64,000 bases of DNA from Beta vulgaris subsp. vulgaris (lineage: Eukaryota > Streptophyta > Magnoliopsida > Caryophyllales > Amaranthaceae): positions 29,747,347-29,811,346 of the forward strand of contig NC_079209.1 in assembly GCF_026745355.1 (NCBI RefSeq), given 5' to 3'. The position numbers and the translations under genes were made by a program. A model generated the notes under the pieces. The model searched no databases. It had not been told where the DNA came from and worked only from the letters and a program-made list of their open reading frames with translations. Below, piece after piece: positions 47,301-58,598 of the stretch (its first letter is position 1; each line of letters begins with the position of its first letter).

Positions 47301-47903
47301 GGGCCGATGAACCATATGTTTGGTGTGTCCAGTCACCATTGATGAATCATCATTCGCATTCAGTGACTTTTTTCTAACAGCATCATAAGCTTTATCAAAT
47401 GTTACATGCTCTTGATCCTCTTCTTCAAACTGTGATCTTGTCTCAGCCCAAGTTTCTTCATCAATGTCTTGAACCGACAAACTCTCTAATTTATGTTGTG
47501 CCGAAGAACTTCCAAGCAAGTCCCAAAGATCCAACGAACTGTTAGGCGGTGGAGGAGTGCAAATACTCTCCTCTCCAATCTCAATTATCTCTTCTGCGAC
47601 TTCCTTACCATTTTGATCACTTTCAAGCTTCCTTGAATCGGGACTATCAACAGGAGGAGGTAATGGAGGTGAAGGTGGAAGAGGAAGCGGCGGAGAAGAA
47701 GGCAAAACACCCTCAAGCTCTAGCGACTCTAATTCGGTGAATTGACGGAGGGTAATACCAGTGTCTTTGAGTGCTTTTAAGTATGCTAAAATGGCACTGG
47801 CAAATTCTTTTCTGAACCCCAACAGCTGTTTTACTACCCTTTTTCTTTCCTTACAAATCTGCACTCTTTCTTCTTTATCGATCCTTGATGCAGCACAACC
47901 CAT
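41310..47903 (-). CDS. DUF630/DUF632 (NRG2-like, bZIP-like) protein, five coding exons
   Basis: Exons in sense order are 47903-47135, 45121-44940, 44235-44012, 42178-41848 and 41756-41310. All four introns are GT-AG with good acceptors (CTTCAG, GTACAG, TTGCAG, TTACAG) and the phases match, giving 650 codons without a stop. Residues 1-59 are DUF630 with MGCAASRIDKEERVQ: Gly2 and Cys3 suit N-myristoylation and palmitoylation, so membrane association is likely. A Pro-rich and acidic linker spans about 65-165. DUF632 starts near 212 (KSLSDIVKELDDYFLK) and includes CKPGAHCITLWKIFAEEQ, a coiled-coil-rich stretch (KTRCAVEKLQSDIVRLQE), MWRTMYECHEVQ, YVQAICTWIRLL and a C-terminal coil. Known relatives include the nitrate-response protein NRG2 and the leaf-shape protein REL2, but this one's role is unknown. 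It is the only intact host gene in the window. Confidence 0.93.
43080..43522 (-). repeat. Three ~150-bp tandem repeats in intron 3
   Basis: Units 43080-43221, 43222-43381 and 43382-43522 share cattacttgaaaag at the start, ccattat...actgca in the middle, and ccaagatgggg...ttttggg at the end. They are diverged and contain length changes. They lie within the 1.8-kb third intron of the DUF630/632 gene. A nearby shorter duplication (attatttaattggagttcaa, about 42950 and 43005) is separate. Confidence 0.85.
45122..47134 (-). other. Intron 1 of the DUF630/632 gene (about 2 kb)
   Basis: Long AT-rich intron with A-runs near 45416-45430 and 46239-46253. No transposon ends were recognised inside. Donor AAAAG/GTAATT and acceptor CTCTCCTTCAG/GG flank it. 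Confidence 0.8.
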
Positions 47904-47980
47904 TTTGTAAAAGTTTCAAGTAACATGTAACACGGAAGGAAACAGATCGAGAGGATATAGCTTCACATTTTCTCCACTTC

Positions 47981-47988
47981 TTTATATA
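47981..47988 (-). promoter_or_regulatory. Candidate TATA box of the DUF630/632 gene
   Basis: TATATAAA on the minus strand, about 80 nt upstream of the ATG, gives a short 5'UTR. An alternative is a 5'UTR exon near 49320-49450, which ends in a CCCAG/GTATAC donor and would imply a longer first intron. Transcript data would decide. Confidence 0.4.
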
Positions 47989-48267
47989 TCATCCTATGTC
48001 AACCAAGGGTATTTAGTGTAGTGAGAAAGATACTGCTTTCTATCTCTCTATCTGTCACAGCATCAATAAGTCTACTTGGTAGACTTAATACTGAAACTGC
48101 AAGAAAAAAATCTGAATGACGTTCTTTATCCAACAATACACAGCACCCATATCGAGCCAAATAACACAACAAGAGCAAGCTGCTCCTTTTCCATTTTCTC
48201 CTTCACTATCATTACTACTAACTTCGCATTGACAACAAATTGTACCTTGACAACTAGAACAATACAC

Positions 48268-48483
48268 AGTGCTTGTTTGGTTGACATTAAAAACATGAGA
48301 AGTGGAATTTTCTGGGAAGTGAACTAGTATAAAGTTGATAGATTGGCAAAAGCATAGATTGTTCTACTTCCCACATATTCGAGGAAGTTGCTTGCCATGG
48401 TCAACCAAAAAACTTTTGCCACTTCCTAGGGAAAAATAACTTCCTAAGAAATACTTGTACTTTGTATGCTCAGCCAAATGACC
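48268..48483. mobile_element. Possible hAT-like MITE upstream of the gene
   Basis: The left end GTGCTTGTTTGGTTGA and the right end with tcagccaaa are weakly inverted, and ggaagt/acttcc words recur inside. The boundary and TSD are uncertain. Confidence 0.3.
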
Positions 48484-49752
48484 ACCTGACCTACGTGTCG
48501 TTTTAAGCGTTAAAGCTGGAAACAGGAGTACCTAATCTTGTAAACTTAAGATCTATTTAACAGCAAGCACAAATGTGCTCAAACTTTCTACTATCTTCAG
48601 CTTATAAGTCATAACCCAATTCTCCCACCCACTCTATCACAATGAAAGGAGTTCAAAGGAAAACGGCGAGAATTTCAACAGTAACAATTAAGTAATTAAC
48701 CATTAGCTGGTTTCTCTTTTTCTTCTCTACTCTGTTTTCCGTTTTCATTAAAAAAATAAGTAACAAGACAATATGAAAGAAGTACTAGGCATACTAAAAC
48801 AACCGAAAACAGTACTCAGGAACCAGATTTATATGTAATCACAATCTCAATGGGAAGACAACACAAAATGAGTTAACTTGGTTTATGAATATTCTAATTT
48901 CCTTCCATATTTTTTGAATTTTAAAATATTTAATCACTGGAACAGACAATAAAACAGGAACACTGACACAGAAACTGTCAAGAAAATATGATATGTGATA
49001 AGTCCAACATCAATAAACAAATATACAGACCAATAAACTAGATTAATATAAATAAATAAAAACCCATAACAACAAAAATGCTAACAAGAACAAGGAAAAA
49101 TAAAATAAAATATATGCATACATAATGAATAATTAAATTGAATAAAAACCAGCAACTAAACACAAGGGTTTCGAGGAGAATGTCAGGATATAAGCGAAAA
49201 TTGGCATAGAAAACAGCATCAGAATAGTCTTACAACATGCTTGATAAAATCCAAGAAATATTCATGATTATATGGAATCTGGGCATAATGAAGAACATGA
49301 AAAGAGCGGATGAGTATACCTGGGCATTATAATGGAGATGATTTTTGGAACTTTTGAAGAGAGAGAAAATGAACTTGTTTTTGGCTCCAGTTTTCAGCTG
49401 CTGTAAGAAAACTTTGTTGTGAACTTTTTTATGGTGTTTCACTTGTCACCTTTAAGGAAAGGCTTTAACTCCTTGGTAAAGGTGGTGTTCTTTGCAAAGC
49501 TTTTACTTTTTTTTTTTGGGTTCATCGTATATCCTTGCCCTTCTTTTGCGTTGTAGTTTTTGCTTAGCTTGCTGCTTCGTTGTTTCACTTTTCCTCAACC
49601 TTTAGCTTTTGAAATAGTGTCTTGAGAGAATCTAAAAGCCATAGCACATACTCCCATAGCATATCGAGTATGCATATATGAGCTTGTCCGATAGTATTAA
49701 AGTTCTATGAAAAAATAGCATACATAGTGTATTTTGTCTAATTATGTGTGGA
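48484..49752. other. Upstream intergenic region
   Basis: AT-rich. The only transcript-like signal is the pyrimidine/AG patch at 49320-49500 mentioned under the gene's TATA box. No ORF of interest. Confidence 0.4.
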
Positions 49753-49988
49753 GTTTGGATCCTCTAGAGTTTTAATGAAACTCTACAAGGTAGAGTTATA
49801 TCTGAGCCATAAATTTTAAAATCAAGGGCTCCTATTGGTGGAAGGGAAAGATTTAGGGGTGGATTTTAATAAGATAAAATAAGGGGGATTTTGGAAAGAA
49901 CATATATGAGCCATTGATTTTTTATTCAATGGTTGATATTGCTCAAACTCTACCTTAGAGTTAATTTACAACTCTAGAGGATCCAAAC
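49753..49988. mobile_element. Small TIR element (MITE), 236 bp
   Basis: The termini are GTTTGGATCCTCTAGAGTT and its inverse (aactctagaggatccaaac). A second inner inverted pair follows (actctacaaggtagagtt against aactctaccttagagtt). Non-coding. The target duplication was not clear, so the superfamily is open. Confidence 0.75.
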
Positions 49989-51219
49989 ATTTATTTATTA
50001 TGTGGGGGGAGTTATAAATATTTCGGGAATTTTCTAAAAAAAAAATGAAAATTGTTAAGCATAAGTTAATTTTTGGTCGGGATTCTTAAAATAAGTTAAT
50101 CTTTGGATTAACTAAAAATAACCAAATCTTGTGTCCAATCGATGAATTACTTGTTGTAGGTTATTTGTAAACGTGTTATTTTTATTGGTCTATATTTTTT
50201 ATTTCAAATTTACAATATTAATTATTTTTTTTAAAAAAAGAACTAAAAAGAATTACCACCAAAACTTATTCCCCACCCCTACAACCTGTGACCACCCCCA
50301 CCCCCCAACACCCCAGCAAAGCACAGCCTGCCGGTACACACCCCAGTAAACAACCCTGACCATCGTCGCGTACGAGAACCTCTTCCCTACCCTTTATGAG
50401 CACCCGCCTACCCCTTCAACAGCTTTTATCAGCACAATCATATGGACGCCTCCTCCTGTGACTTATCCGCCACTGCCATTCTCCCTCAGACTGATCCCGG
50501 TATTTTTCTTTTTCCTTTTTCCTTTTCGTTCTACTAAATGATTATTTATTTAATTAAGACTCATAGCATATACTACTATCAGCCTATGGATCTTGTGTCT
50601 ACCTAGCTTCTCCAAGGCACCCTTACTCTTCGTGTCTTCTTCCTCGCTGCTATTGTTATCTATATCTTCTTTCTTTATCTAGCTTCCTTTACACGTTTCT
50701 TTATCTCTCTCACTGTGTAGTGTCTATAGCTCCTAATTTTTTTTTTCTTTGGAAATTCTACATGGTGGTCTCTTACTTTCAATTTTTCTATTTGATGACA
50801 TACCAAAAAAAATTATACAAAGTGACATCCTACTTTAAAAAATTATACATAGTTACCCTAATCCACTTAAAACCTAGCTAACCATCCAATTAAAGATAAA
50901 TTATTAACCTACTGCTAAGTTAATTATCCTAACGTAATAAAACCCTCCTCCACCATTAAAAAATACGCTCTATGTTCTTCTCCTCCTCCTTAACCATGAA
51001 TCTTAAGAATTCTCTTTATACGAGCATACTTTATTTTAATTTTTAATTAAAAAAGAAGGCATCTTTATATATAAGCATCACATTGTACAACATAGAATCT
51101 GATCAATCTCTTCAACTTTGTAGAATCATAAAACAAACATTAAAAGATATCAAATCCATCCCCTTTTCATTAGGTCGAAGAGATGATCCTCAAGATTCCT
51201 AGATAAGATTAAGGAGAAA
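49989..51219. other. Intergenic stretch with a C-rich patch
   Basis: A C-rich segment at 50265-50480 (cacccccacccccc and similar) and pyrimidine-rich DNA to 50730 resemble a decayed 5'UTR or first exon. No family recognised. The gypsy remnant begins at about 51220. Confidence 0.35.
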
Positions 51220-51374
51220 ATGAAGCAAGGTAACGAAGCCGACTTTAAGATCTAGATCGTGGGTAGGGCAATTAGCCTCATAAGGTTTCAACGGACGCGA
51301 TGCATATGCAATTACGTTCCCATTCTGTTGTAACACACATCCCAAACAATTCTTCGAAGTATCACTATACACCT
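51220..51374 (-). pseudogene. RNase H fragment, distal part
   Basis: On the minus strand [18 protein letters not shown] and [11 protein letters not shown] lead into a [12 protein letters not shown] end. These are the standard gypsy RNase H motifs. The reading joins the fragment at 52954-53087 once the solo LTR and one CACCT copy are removed. Confidence 0.8.
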
Positions 51375-52400
51375 TGACACGGTCGTTGCACGTGCCAAAT
51401 TAAATACCTAACTTAGCCTAATATAGGGTAAGAAAGGGTCGAATCCACGAGGAAGCAAAGATTAATCAAGGGTTGAATGCGATTTAGCGAGCTAAGACTA
51501 TTTTTGGGGGGTTTTGAGATTAGTGAACAACTAAGAAATTAGGAACTAAGAAACTAACAAATAGACTAAATGATTCGAATTAAACTATATTAAGAGGACA
51601 CTAGGGATAGGGGATTCACAAGCTAACAGATAATTAACCAAATTGTCAAGCCAAGGGGATTCATTAGGGTCGATTAGGGGACTAAGTCACTCAAACATTT
51701 CCTAATTACTCTCTCGAGCTAATTAAGAGGGCTTAATCAACCGATTTTACATATTATCATGGTAAAATCAATTAATCAAGCATTTCCACAACTCATAGTG
51801 ACCCAAATAAGGTCCTAGGGAGTCAATCACCTATTTTCATGGTGAAGCCAACCTAAAATCTAGCTAAAGGTCTATCTAAGGTTTCATTTCTCAATCCTTC
51901 ACCTTAGATTTCCACAACAAGTTCAAATGGTGATCAATCAAATAAACAAGGCAATCAAATTAGCTAGACAACACAATCTCACCCAAATCACACCCCCAAG
52001 CTTAACTTTCAAGGCCAACACATGATTATTAAGGTCATCCTCTTCCTTTAGCTACTAATCTACTCACTAGCCATGAAAATGAATAAATAAAAAGCTTGAA
52101 GCATCAATGGTGAAGCAACAATGGTGAAAATCATATCTAATAAGCTGATCCTCAACTAATTACTACTAATCAATACTAAAACAAGTTTAAAAGTTAATAA
52201 AGAGAAGAGATAGAATAAATACTCAAAGATTGATGAAAATCAAATGCAAAACTCCATTGAAATAGCTTCAATACCCCACATTCAAAAGTTCAGATATAGT
52301 TTCTCTCTCTAAGTTCTACTTCTCTCTCTAAAAACTCTCTCTAATCAGAACTAATTAATTCAGAAATTAAAAGCTTAGTATTAGGATTATTACAAAATTG

Positions 52401-52408
52401 GTTTTATA
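52401..52408 (-). promoter_or_regulatory. TATA box of the Athila-like solo LTR
   Basis: The minus strand reads GGGGTATAAAACC, a strong core promoter match. The palindrome array lies directly upstream in this orientation (about 60-270 bp away). Confidence 0.65.
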
Positions 52409-52469
52409 CCCCATAGAAATAAGGGCAAAGTTGTAAAAGACGGAACAAAAATTGGAAAGTATGGACGAC

Positions 52470-52680
52470 GGAGCGCCCGCTCCTACCAAAATGGAGCGCC
52501 CGCTCCAGGCTTGGAGCGCCCGCTCCTTGAGCGCTCCTGGGCTGCTCCAAGCTACTGCCAACAATAGGAAATGTGGACGACGGAGCGCCCGCTCCAGGCT
52601 TGGAGCGCTCGCTCCGGGAACGCTCCTGGACCTCTCCAAGCTACTGCCAATGCCTTTGTTTCTTCGCGTAATATAGAGCG
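52470..52680. repeat. Array of a different 14-bp GC palindrome in the solo LTR
   Basis: GGAGCGCCCGCTCC occurs exactly at 52470, 52493, 52513 and 52582, with a one-base variant at 52602 and looser gagcgctcc copies. Each is a 6-bp inverted repeat, GGAGCG/CGCTCC, around CC. Part of the array is itself duplicated (ctccaagctactgccaa occurs twice). The layout equals that of the Athila GGTGCG array, but the arm sequence differs. Confidence 0.9.
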
Positions 52681-52953
52681 CCCCCTCCTCTGCTTGGAGC
52701 CTCTTCCTTGCTTATCTTAGCTTCAAAACACTCCAAGAAAATATTAGATGGGGAAGGGGGGAATGGACATGTAAATGAAGTGACCTATATGCAACCTAAC
52801 AATATGCAAATGAACTAAAACTAAATGCTAAGCATGAGAATATGAGAAATGATGGAAAAGGGGAAGAAAAAGGAAACTAAATGGCCTAAAATGAATCTAA
52901 ATGACCTAAACTAAATGCAAATAAGTGATTCTTAAAGTCCACTTATCACACCT

Positions 52954-53762
52954 CAAATCCCTCATTCCCATCAGGCAGGGTCAAAACAGGTGCGAAGGTT
53001 AAACGTTCCTTCAAAATCTAAAAGGCTTATTCACACTTTTCACTCCACTCAAATTTCGACTCTTTCTTCATCAAGTTGGTCATGTGCCTAGTTTTTTTTC
53101 GAGAAATCTCTCAAAAATATCCTATAATAGCCAGCTAGACCTAGGAAACTTTTGATATCTGACACATTCCTTGGAGTTGGCCACTCACTCACAATTTGAA
53201 ACGTAGCAGGATCTACAGAGACTTCTTCCTTAGACACATAGTGACCAAACAACGCTACTTTCTCCAAGCGGAATTCACACTTAGAGAACTTGGCATACAA
53301 TTGGTTCTTCCTAAGCGTCTCCAAAATAATCCTTAAGCGCTCATCATGCCCTACCTCGTTCCTCGAATATATCAGTACGTCAACAATGAAAACCACCACA
53401 AACTTATCTAGAACCTCATGGAAAATTCTGTTCATTAAGTCGACAAATATAGCAGGAGCATCGGTTAACCCAAATGGCATTACAGTGAACTCATAGTGAC
53501 CATAACGCATTCTAAAGGCAGTCTTAGGTATATCCCTATCAGCTACCCTCAATTGGTGATACCCTGAACGCAAATCAATCTTCGAGAACACACTCGCTCC
53601 ATTTAGATGATCGAATAAGTCATTTATTCTAGGAAAAGGATACTTGTTCTTGATGGTTACATTGTTCAGTTCCCTATAGTTAATACACAACCTCATACTT
53701 CCATCCTTTTTCTTCACAAACAACACAATAGCTCCCCAAGGTGATGCACTAGGCCTAATAAT
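52954..53762 (-). pseudogene. Gypsy reverse transcriptase with mutated catalytic box
   Basis: The 212-codon open part (53088-53726) has [56 protein letters not shown] and FLGLAGYYR. The catalytic box reads [11 protein letters not shown], with Val (codon 53382-53384, GTT) where the first of the two invariant aspartates belongs. The start of RNase H (about 52954-53087) follows across stops. It could not polymerise even if translated. Confidence 0.88.
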
Positions 53763-54368
53763 TGTAATAGCCCGAATTTCCCCGACCAGCTTACAGATGA
53801 TTAAGCACAGCGAAAAAAACTCTGGTCGAGATAACCCGAACTATTACCATCAAACAGCCCAGATTTCCCCCGACCAACTTACAGAGGATTAAGCACAGCG
53901 AAAGAGACTCTGGTCGAGATAACCTGAACTATTACCATCACAGCAACAACACCACCACCTCCACCACCAACAATAACACCAACACCAATACACAACCTCT
54001 CCAAACATAACACAACAACAACAACAACAACACTTCTACCACAATAATAACAACTTACCAACAAACACCATTGTCTTTCTAATTTAAATAGAGAACAATG
54101 GTTCAACATAACTATTCAATAATCAACCACTAAACAAATTCATAATCAACATAGTAATAAAATTACAAACCACAATTAGAACAAAACCCAATTTCAAAAG
54201 AAAGGTAAAAAGACGTTAGTACCTCTGCTCACAAGAGCAGCGAAGAACAGAGGGATGAAGGGGGAGTTTCAGTGAGTGTGATGGTAATAGTTCGGGTTAT
54301 CTCGACCAGAGTTTTTTTCGCTGTGCTTAATCATCTGTAAGCTGGTCGGGGAAATTCGGGCTGTTACA
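53763..54368. mobile_element. 606-bp foldback-like TG...CA element
   Basis: The ends (TGTAATAGCCCG... and ...CGGGCTGTTACA) are inverted repeats about 89 bp long with a single mismatch that I could see. A third, diverged direct copy of the left arm lies at 53852-53941. Flanks ATAAT (53758-53762) and ATAAC (54369-54373) look like a 5-bp duplication with one change. Removing the element rejoins the gypsy RT upstream region. The interior has (aac)n/(caa)n microsatellite and no coding domain. It combines LTR-like termini and TSD length with a foldback structure. Confidence 0.75.
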
Positions 54369-55147
54369 ATAACCCTTATCTAGTAATTCTTGTACTTGCA
54401 TCTTTAGTTATAGGGTTCTCTATATATAGGTGCAGTTCTAGGAACTAAGTCTATGGTGAACTCAACACCTCTCGAAGGTGGCATACCTAAAATCTCACTT
54501 GGAAACACATCCATAAACTCATTCACAATTGGAACATCCTCAAGATTCACTCCAACTTCTTTACTCACATCTGGCACACTATAGAAGAATAATTCACACC
54601 CCTTTTTCATCAACTTCATCACTTGCATCGCAAAGATAACTCCAAAGTTCTTAGGCTTCCCGAAACATCTATAGGAGGTCAATTTTTCCAAAGGGTTTCT
54701 CAACATTACCTTCTGAACCTCACAATCTATGTTGGCCTTGTAAAGACTTAACCAGTTCATCCCAAGAATTACATCTAGGTCTCACAAGTTGAATTATATT
54801 AAGTCCGATGGAAATACACAGTCTCCTATCTTCAAAGGAAAATTTCTAAACAATTTGGTACACCTTATGATCTCTCCAGTAGGTATACTGATAGGCAAGT
54901 CAATTTCTTCATAATCTACTAACCCCAGACTCTTTGTGGACAGATGACGACACAAAGAATAAGTCGCCCCCGAATCAAACAATGTTTTAACAAGGACTAA
55001 GTTAATAAAAAAATTACCAGAAACTACGTCGGAAGATTTCTCAGCATCCTCATAAACGCAGGGTAAAACTTCCCTCTCAAGGCCATCTGCTTCCTCATAA
55101 ACGCAGGGTAAAACTTGCCTCTCAAGGCAATCACAAAAGCATCCCAA
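54369..55147 (-). pseudogene. Gypsy protease and pre-RT region
   Basis: The minus ORF 55147-54794 contains FFINLVLVKTLFDSGATYSL, an aspartic protease site with DSG retained, followed by FPLKIGDCVFPSDLI. The ORF 54760-54404 holds MNWLSLYKANIDCE and VNEFMDVFPSEILGMPPSRG, the usual lead into RT. Frame breaks separate the two. Confidence 0.82.
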
Positions 55148-55458
55148 TTGAATCCTTCCACAACACTCAGTCTAGCTCCGTTCTACCTCCACCATAAATT
55201 AACCTCATCCTTAAGGTACAACACAGCTTGACACACTCTCATATTGTCAGGACAATTCACAACCCCAAAGATTTTCTCTCACTCCCTAATCCAGTTTTCT
55301 AGGAAGGTAAGATCATCTTGCCCCTTATAGTTTGGTGGCTTAACCTTAGCTAGTCTCTCAAATACGTTCCCAGCAGTCTCGGGACGCTTAGTTCTCTCCC
55401 GAGTCAATTTTCCCGCCAAGAGGTGAATAGCAGCAACTAGGTCGTTGTTGTTAGCCAT
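55148..55458 (-). pseudogene. Gypsy gag N-terminal part
   Basis: It starts at ATG 55458 (MANNNDLVAAIHLLAG) and reads into ERLAKVKPPNYKGQDDLTFL and an in-frame stop, then CPDNMRVCQAVLYLKDE. These are the Retrotrans_gag landmarks. Most of the gag C-terminus, including any zinc knuckle, appears deleted, because protease follows within about 300 bp. Confidence 0.75.
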
Positions 55459-57030
55459 CCTACTACTCGTGACCTGGATGTAATATAACTATACTTTATG
55501 TTTCAATTTAACTTGTATGCTAATCTAAGAAGGCAACATTTGATTTGATCAAACAAGATCGCATCAACAAATAATTTCTCAAACAGTTCCAAGTATAACA
55601 TAAAATGTTCTCTAGCAATCACATAATCATCCATGAGAAAATATTCACATCAGAACATACACGTGGAAACAAGCAAGAATTTAACCACATAATAATAATT
55701 TAAATAATAAAAAGATTCCCAACACGTGCCAGAATAAATTCTTGCTGACTCGAATGAATAAATAATTAACTTTTATTCCTTCAAAAGGGTATTATTGAAT
55801 AGTTGTAACTATAACATTATATTTTTCCTAAAATAAAAGCACTATAAAACAACTCTAATCACTGTTGGTTAACTATCCAACATTATTATATTATTATAAA
55901 ATATTGTTTCCCTTAATCATAAATACATAAATAGTGATCTAAGGTACCATATTATTATTCTTGGTTTTAGATTCCTTGTACCGTTCAGGCGTAAAGAACT
56001 CATCTTCAAACGCATCTATGTCCTCAATGTAGTAGTCGACATATCTCTTTGGTCTCTTAGATCTTCTGGTAGGTTGAGGCTCTTCATCCTCTTACTACGA
56101 ACTAGTTTCAAACCTGAAAATAGCACGGTAAATATCTAGTCTGGTCTGACCCATAGCACGGTCGAATTCCACAATGAGCTTATCATTACTAGCCACACCT
56201 GATCTTAATGCAGAACGCATACTCCAATATAGGCTGGTACAGTTATTATTTTTGACAAGTACATTATTACCATAACCTTCATTATCTCTTATTACGATAA
56301 AATTTTGGTAACTTCCTACTATATTAGCTTGCCTGGCAGACACGGTTATGGATCTACAACAAATAAACATATTCAATAGACATATTTAGTACTTTCCCCA
56401 ACAATAAACAATAAAGAGTTACCATTAAAATCATAGGCACAAAATATAACAGTTAGCAAGGAAAAAAATTATAAACATGCTGAACAAACTATTTAATGCA
56501 GGCATATAATATTTCTATCCTATATGCCCTTCCTATACTACCCATTCTCACAATACAACAATTAAAACTTAAAGGTAATAAAATAATGAATACACTAACT
56601 ATAATTTTGGAATAAAAATAATAATAACTAACTGTCGAACTAAAAAAAAATCGACTAACTATATCGAATAAAAAAACAAAATTTCGGACATATATAAAAA
56701 TCGAACCGAAAAAAATATTGGAATCTAATTCCGAAAAATTCGAACCTAAAAGAAATTTCGAACAAAATAAAAAGTTCGAACAAAATAATAAAAATATAAA
56801 AAAAAAATTTCGAACTAAAAACGAAATTCGAACATAAAAAAATTTTCGGACCTATAATTTCGAACTCCAATTAAATTTTCCATAATATATTCCTATTGTT
56901 AATTTAAAATAATAACATGTTTTTAAACGAATATGTACGAGCTCAATTCTAAAAAGTTTATTTAAATAACTAGCAAGTTAGTTAGGCGCCTAAATTTTTT
57001 GGAATAACCTAAAGCTCACAGATACCACTT
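55459..57030. other. Leader of the minus-strand gypsy element
   Basis: Non-coding AT-rich DNA between the LTR and gag, with a patch rich in ttcgaa/aattcgaac words at 56640-56870. No gene recognised. Confidence 0.45.
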
Positions 57031-58598
57031 TGTAACACCCCGCTAATTCTCTTTTTTTACCAAAATACCTTTTCAATATAAAACTTAGAGAACTATCAAA
57101 GCGTTATTGCCCGCATGATAACGTATCGGCTTATTCAGAATTTTGCAGCGGAAAACATATAATTAAACTCTAGAATTGAAATATAATAGATAAACAAAGT
57201 ACTTAAACCAAACACACTATTAATGTTAACTTCAAACCAAACTTAAATAATATGTCTCTGATTTAGATAATTAAATCAATCTGTTACACAAGCTCTCCAT
57301 TCCTAAATTCCCATGATGCAACATCTGCAAACCTGCATATGTCAATGCTCTAAAGAATTTGTTCACCAAAATGGGTCATCACACGATCAATAAGGCAAAG
57401 CCATGATCAACATACACAAACAAAATACGTAACCAGCAAAGCTGAGTACTACATGATAATAATAAACATTCCTAACATGATACTAATAAATAATAAACAG
57501 GAGGAATAACAATATGAAATCTAACATTCTGCAGATAACTTTTACAGAACTAAAATTTAACAATCATTTTATTACTTTAATGGAATATTTATTGGACTGA
57601 GTTGTCTAACTAAAAACCAGCCTTCACCTAGGAAGACGAAATACGGGCGTGACTCCGTATTCCATAGTGACCTGCGATATTGAGGAACCTTTGAATAAAA
57701 GTAGGAACGGTGATCAATCCAATTTCCAGAAAAAGCCATGACACGCTCACCATGTACCCCAACTCCTGATTGACCAACCTCAGACGTGCACCAGTCTAAA
57801 GTTTATTATTATCCAAGTTACACTTTACATGATTTACAAATTTATTACTTGTTATGACACACAAGCAACACAAACACATATAATCAAACATTCACAACTT
57901 AACTCCTTTTTATCTTAGGTAACTAAGTGATCATACAACTTACAACTCAAGATTAATTCCTTTTTATTCCAATCCTCCTTATTTGTTGAACCTAGCCAAC
58001 AACCAACTTACCTTTCAAAGGCATAAATTATTAACTTACCAAATAAGGCCCGCAGTCCTCATAGATCGAGTAGTGAAAATATTTACTAATATATGGGTGT
58101 ACCAATACCACAAACGAATAACATTCTCTGACAAGCAATGTGTCAACCGTACTCCCTTGCATAATCTGATTTCTGTGCCTGATGAAAACTATAGTTGAAG
58201 GGCAAAGTAATCACCTTCAAGAATTCAGAGTTGCGTTTTGCTGTAGGTATATCCCTTAGGGCTATGTATAAGCAATAATTCTATTTCCTATAATGGTATT
58301 AGAATTGGAATCTATGACAATATCACAAGTCATTTGGTGCGATAAAATGCTTAAATATCTACTTTTAGCTTTGTATACATAACCCTTGGGAGTTAGGACT
58401 ACGTTTAGCATTTCCCAAACTTTAAGTTTGTCAGCATAGATACGACGTCGTTGAACTCTTATAATTTATTGCACATATACCATACATGATACATGTCAAA
58501 GTTTCAAAGACAGTGCTACAACCTAATGCATTGAATCTCAAAAGCTTCATATGTTAACTTAGCTAGCATATAAAGCCTGGCTTGAATAAAAATTAGTA
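57031..58598 (-). repeat. LTR of the truncated gypsy element (start firm, far end uncertain)
   Basis: Begins TGTAACACCCCG beside the primer-site-like sequence. It shares an ordered set of words with the solo LTR at 17854 (ataaaactt, gataacg, gcagcggaa, caccaaaa-gggtcatca, caaagccat), so the two are related families. The far end is not visible because the Helitron and other insertions follow. 58598 is simply the base before the Helitron. Confidence 0.6.

Larger units (their letters stand above)
51375..52948 (-). mobile_element. Athila-like solo LTR
   Basis: A 1574-bp TG...CA unit with a perfect 5-bp duplication, CACCT, at 51370-51374 and 52949-52953, inside the RNase H of the minus-strand gypsy element. 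Its ends (TGACACGG... and ...CCACTTATCA) and overall plan match the nested Athila LTR. That plan includes the ggtcgaatccacgagg block, ordered short repeats, the GC palindrome array and the terminal ACTTATCA. The two are not the same family. The TATA box gives minus orientation. No internal genes. Confidence 0.9.
51220..57030 (-). mobile_element. Truncated minus-strand Ty3/gypsy element
   Basis: In sense order: primer-site region next to the LTR at 57031, gag start (ATG 55458), protease (about 55147-54794), pre-RT, RT (53726-53088), and RNase H. RNase H is split by the solo LTR at 51375-52948 and then ends abruptly at about 51220 in a PTHDLDLK stretch. Integrase and 3' LTR are missing. The sequence next to the LTR, TGGTATCTGTGAGC, resembles a diverged initiator-Met primer site. 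The element hosts two later insertions, at 51375 and 53763. Confidence 0.85.

Noticed and set aside
47549..47740. Plus-strand ORF opposite exon 1 of the DUF630/632 gene
   Set aside because: It is the antisense shadow of the Pro-rich coding region.
49230..49442. Minus-strand 70-codon ORF upstream of the gene
   Set aside because: No recognisable protein. The interval is better viewed as possible 5'UTR with a splice donor near 49320.
54001..54045. CAA/AAC repeat as coding poly-Gln or poly-Asn
   Set aside because: It lies in the middle of the 606-bp foldback element with no ORF context, so it is a microsatellite.
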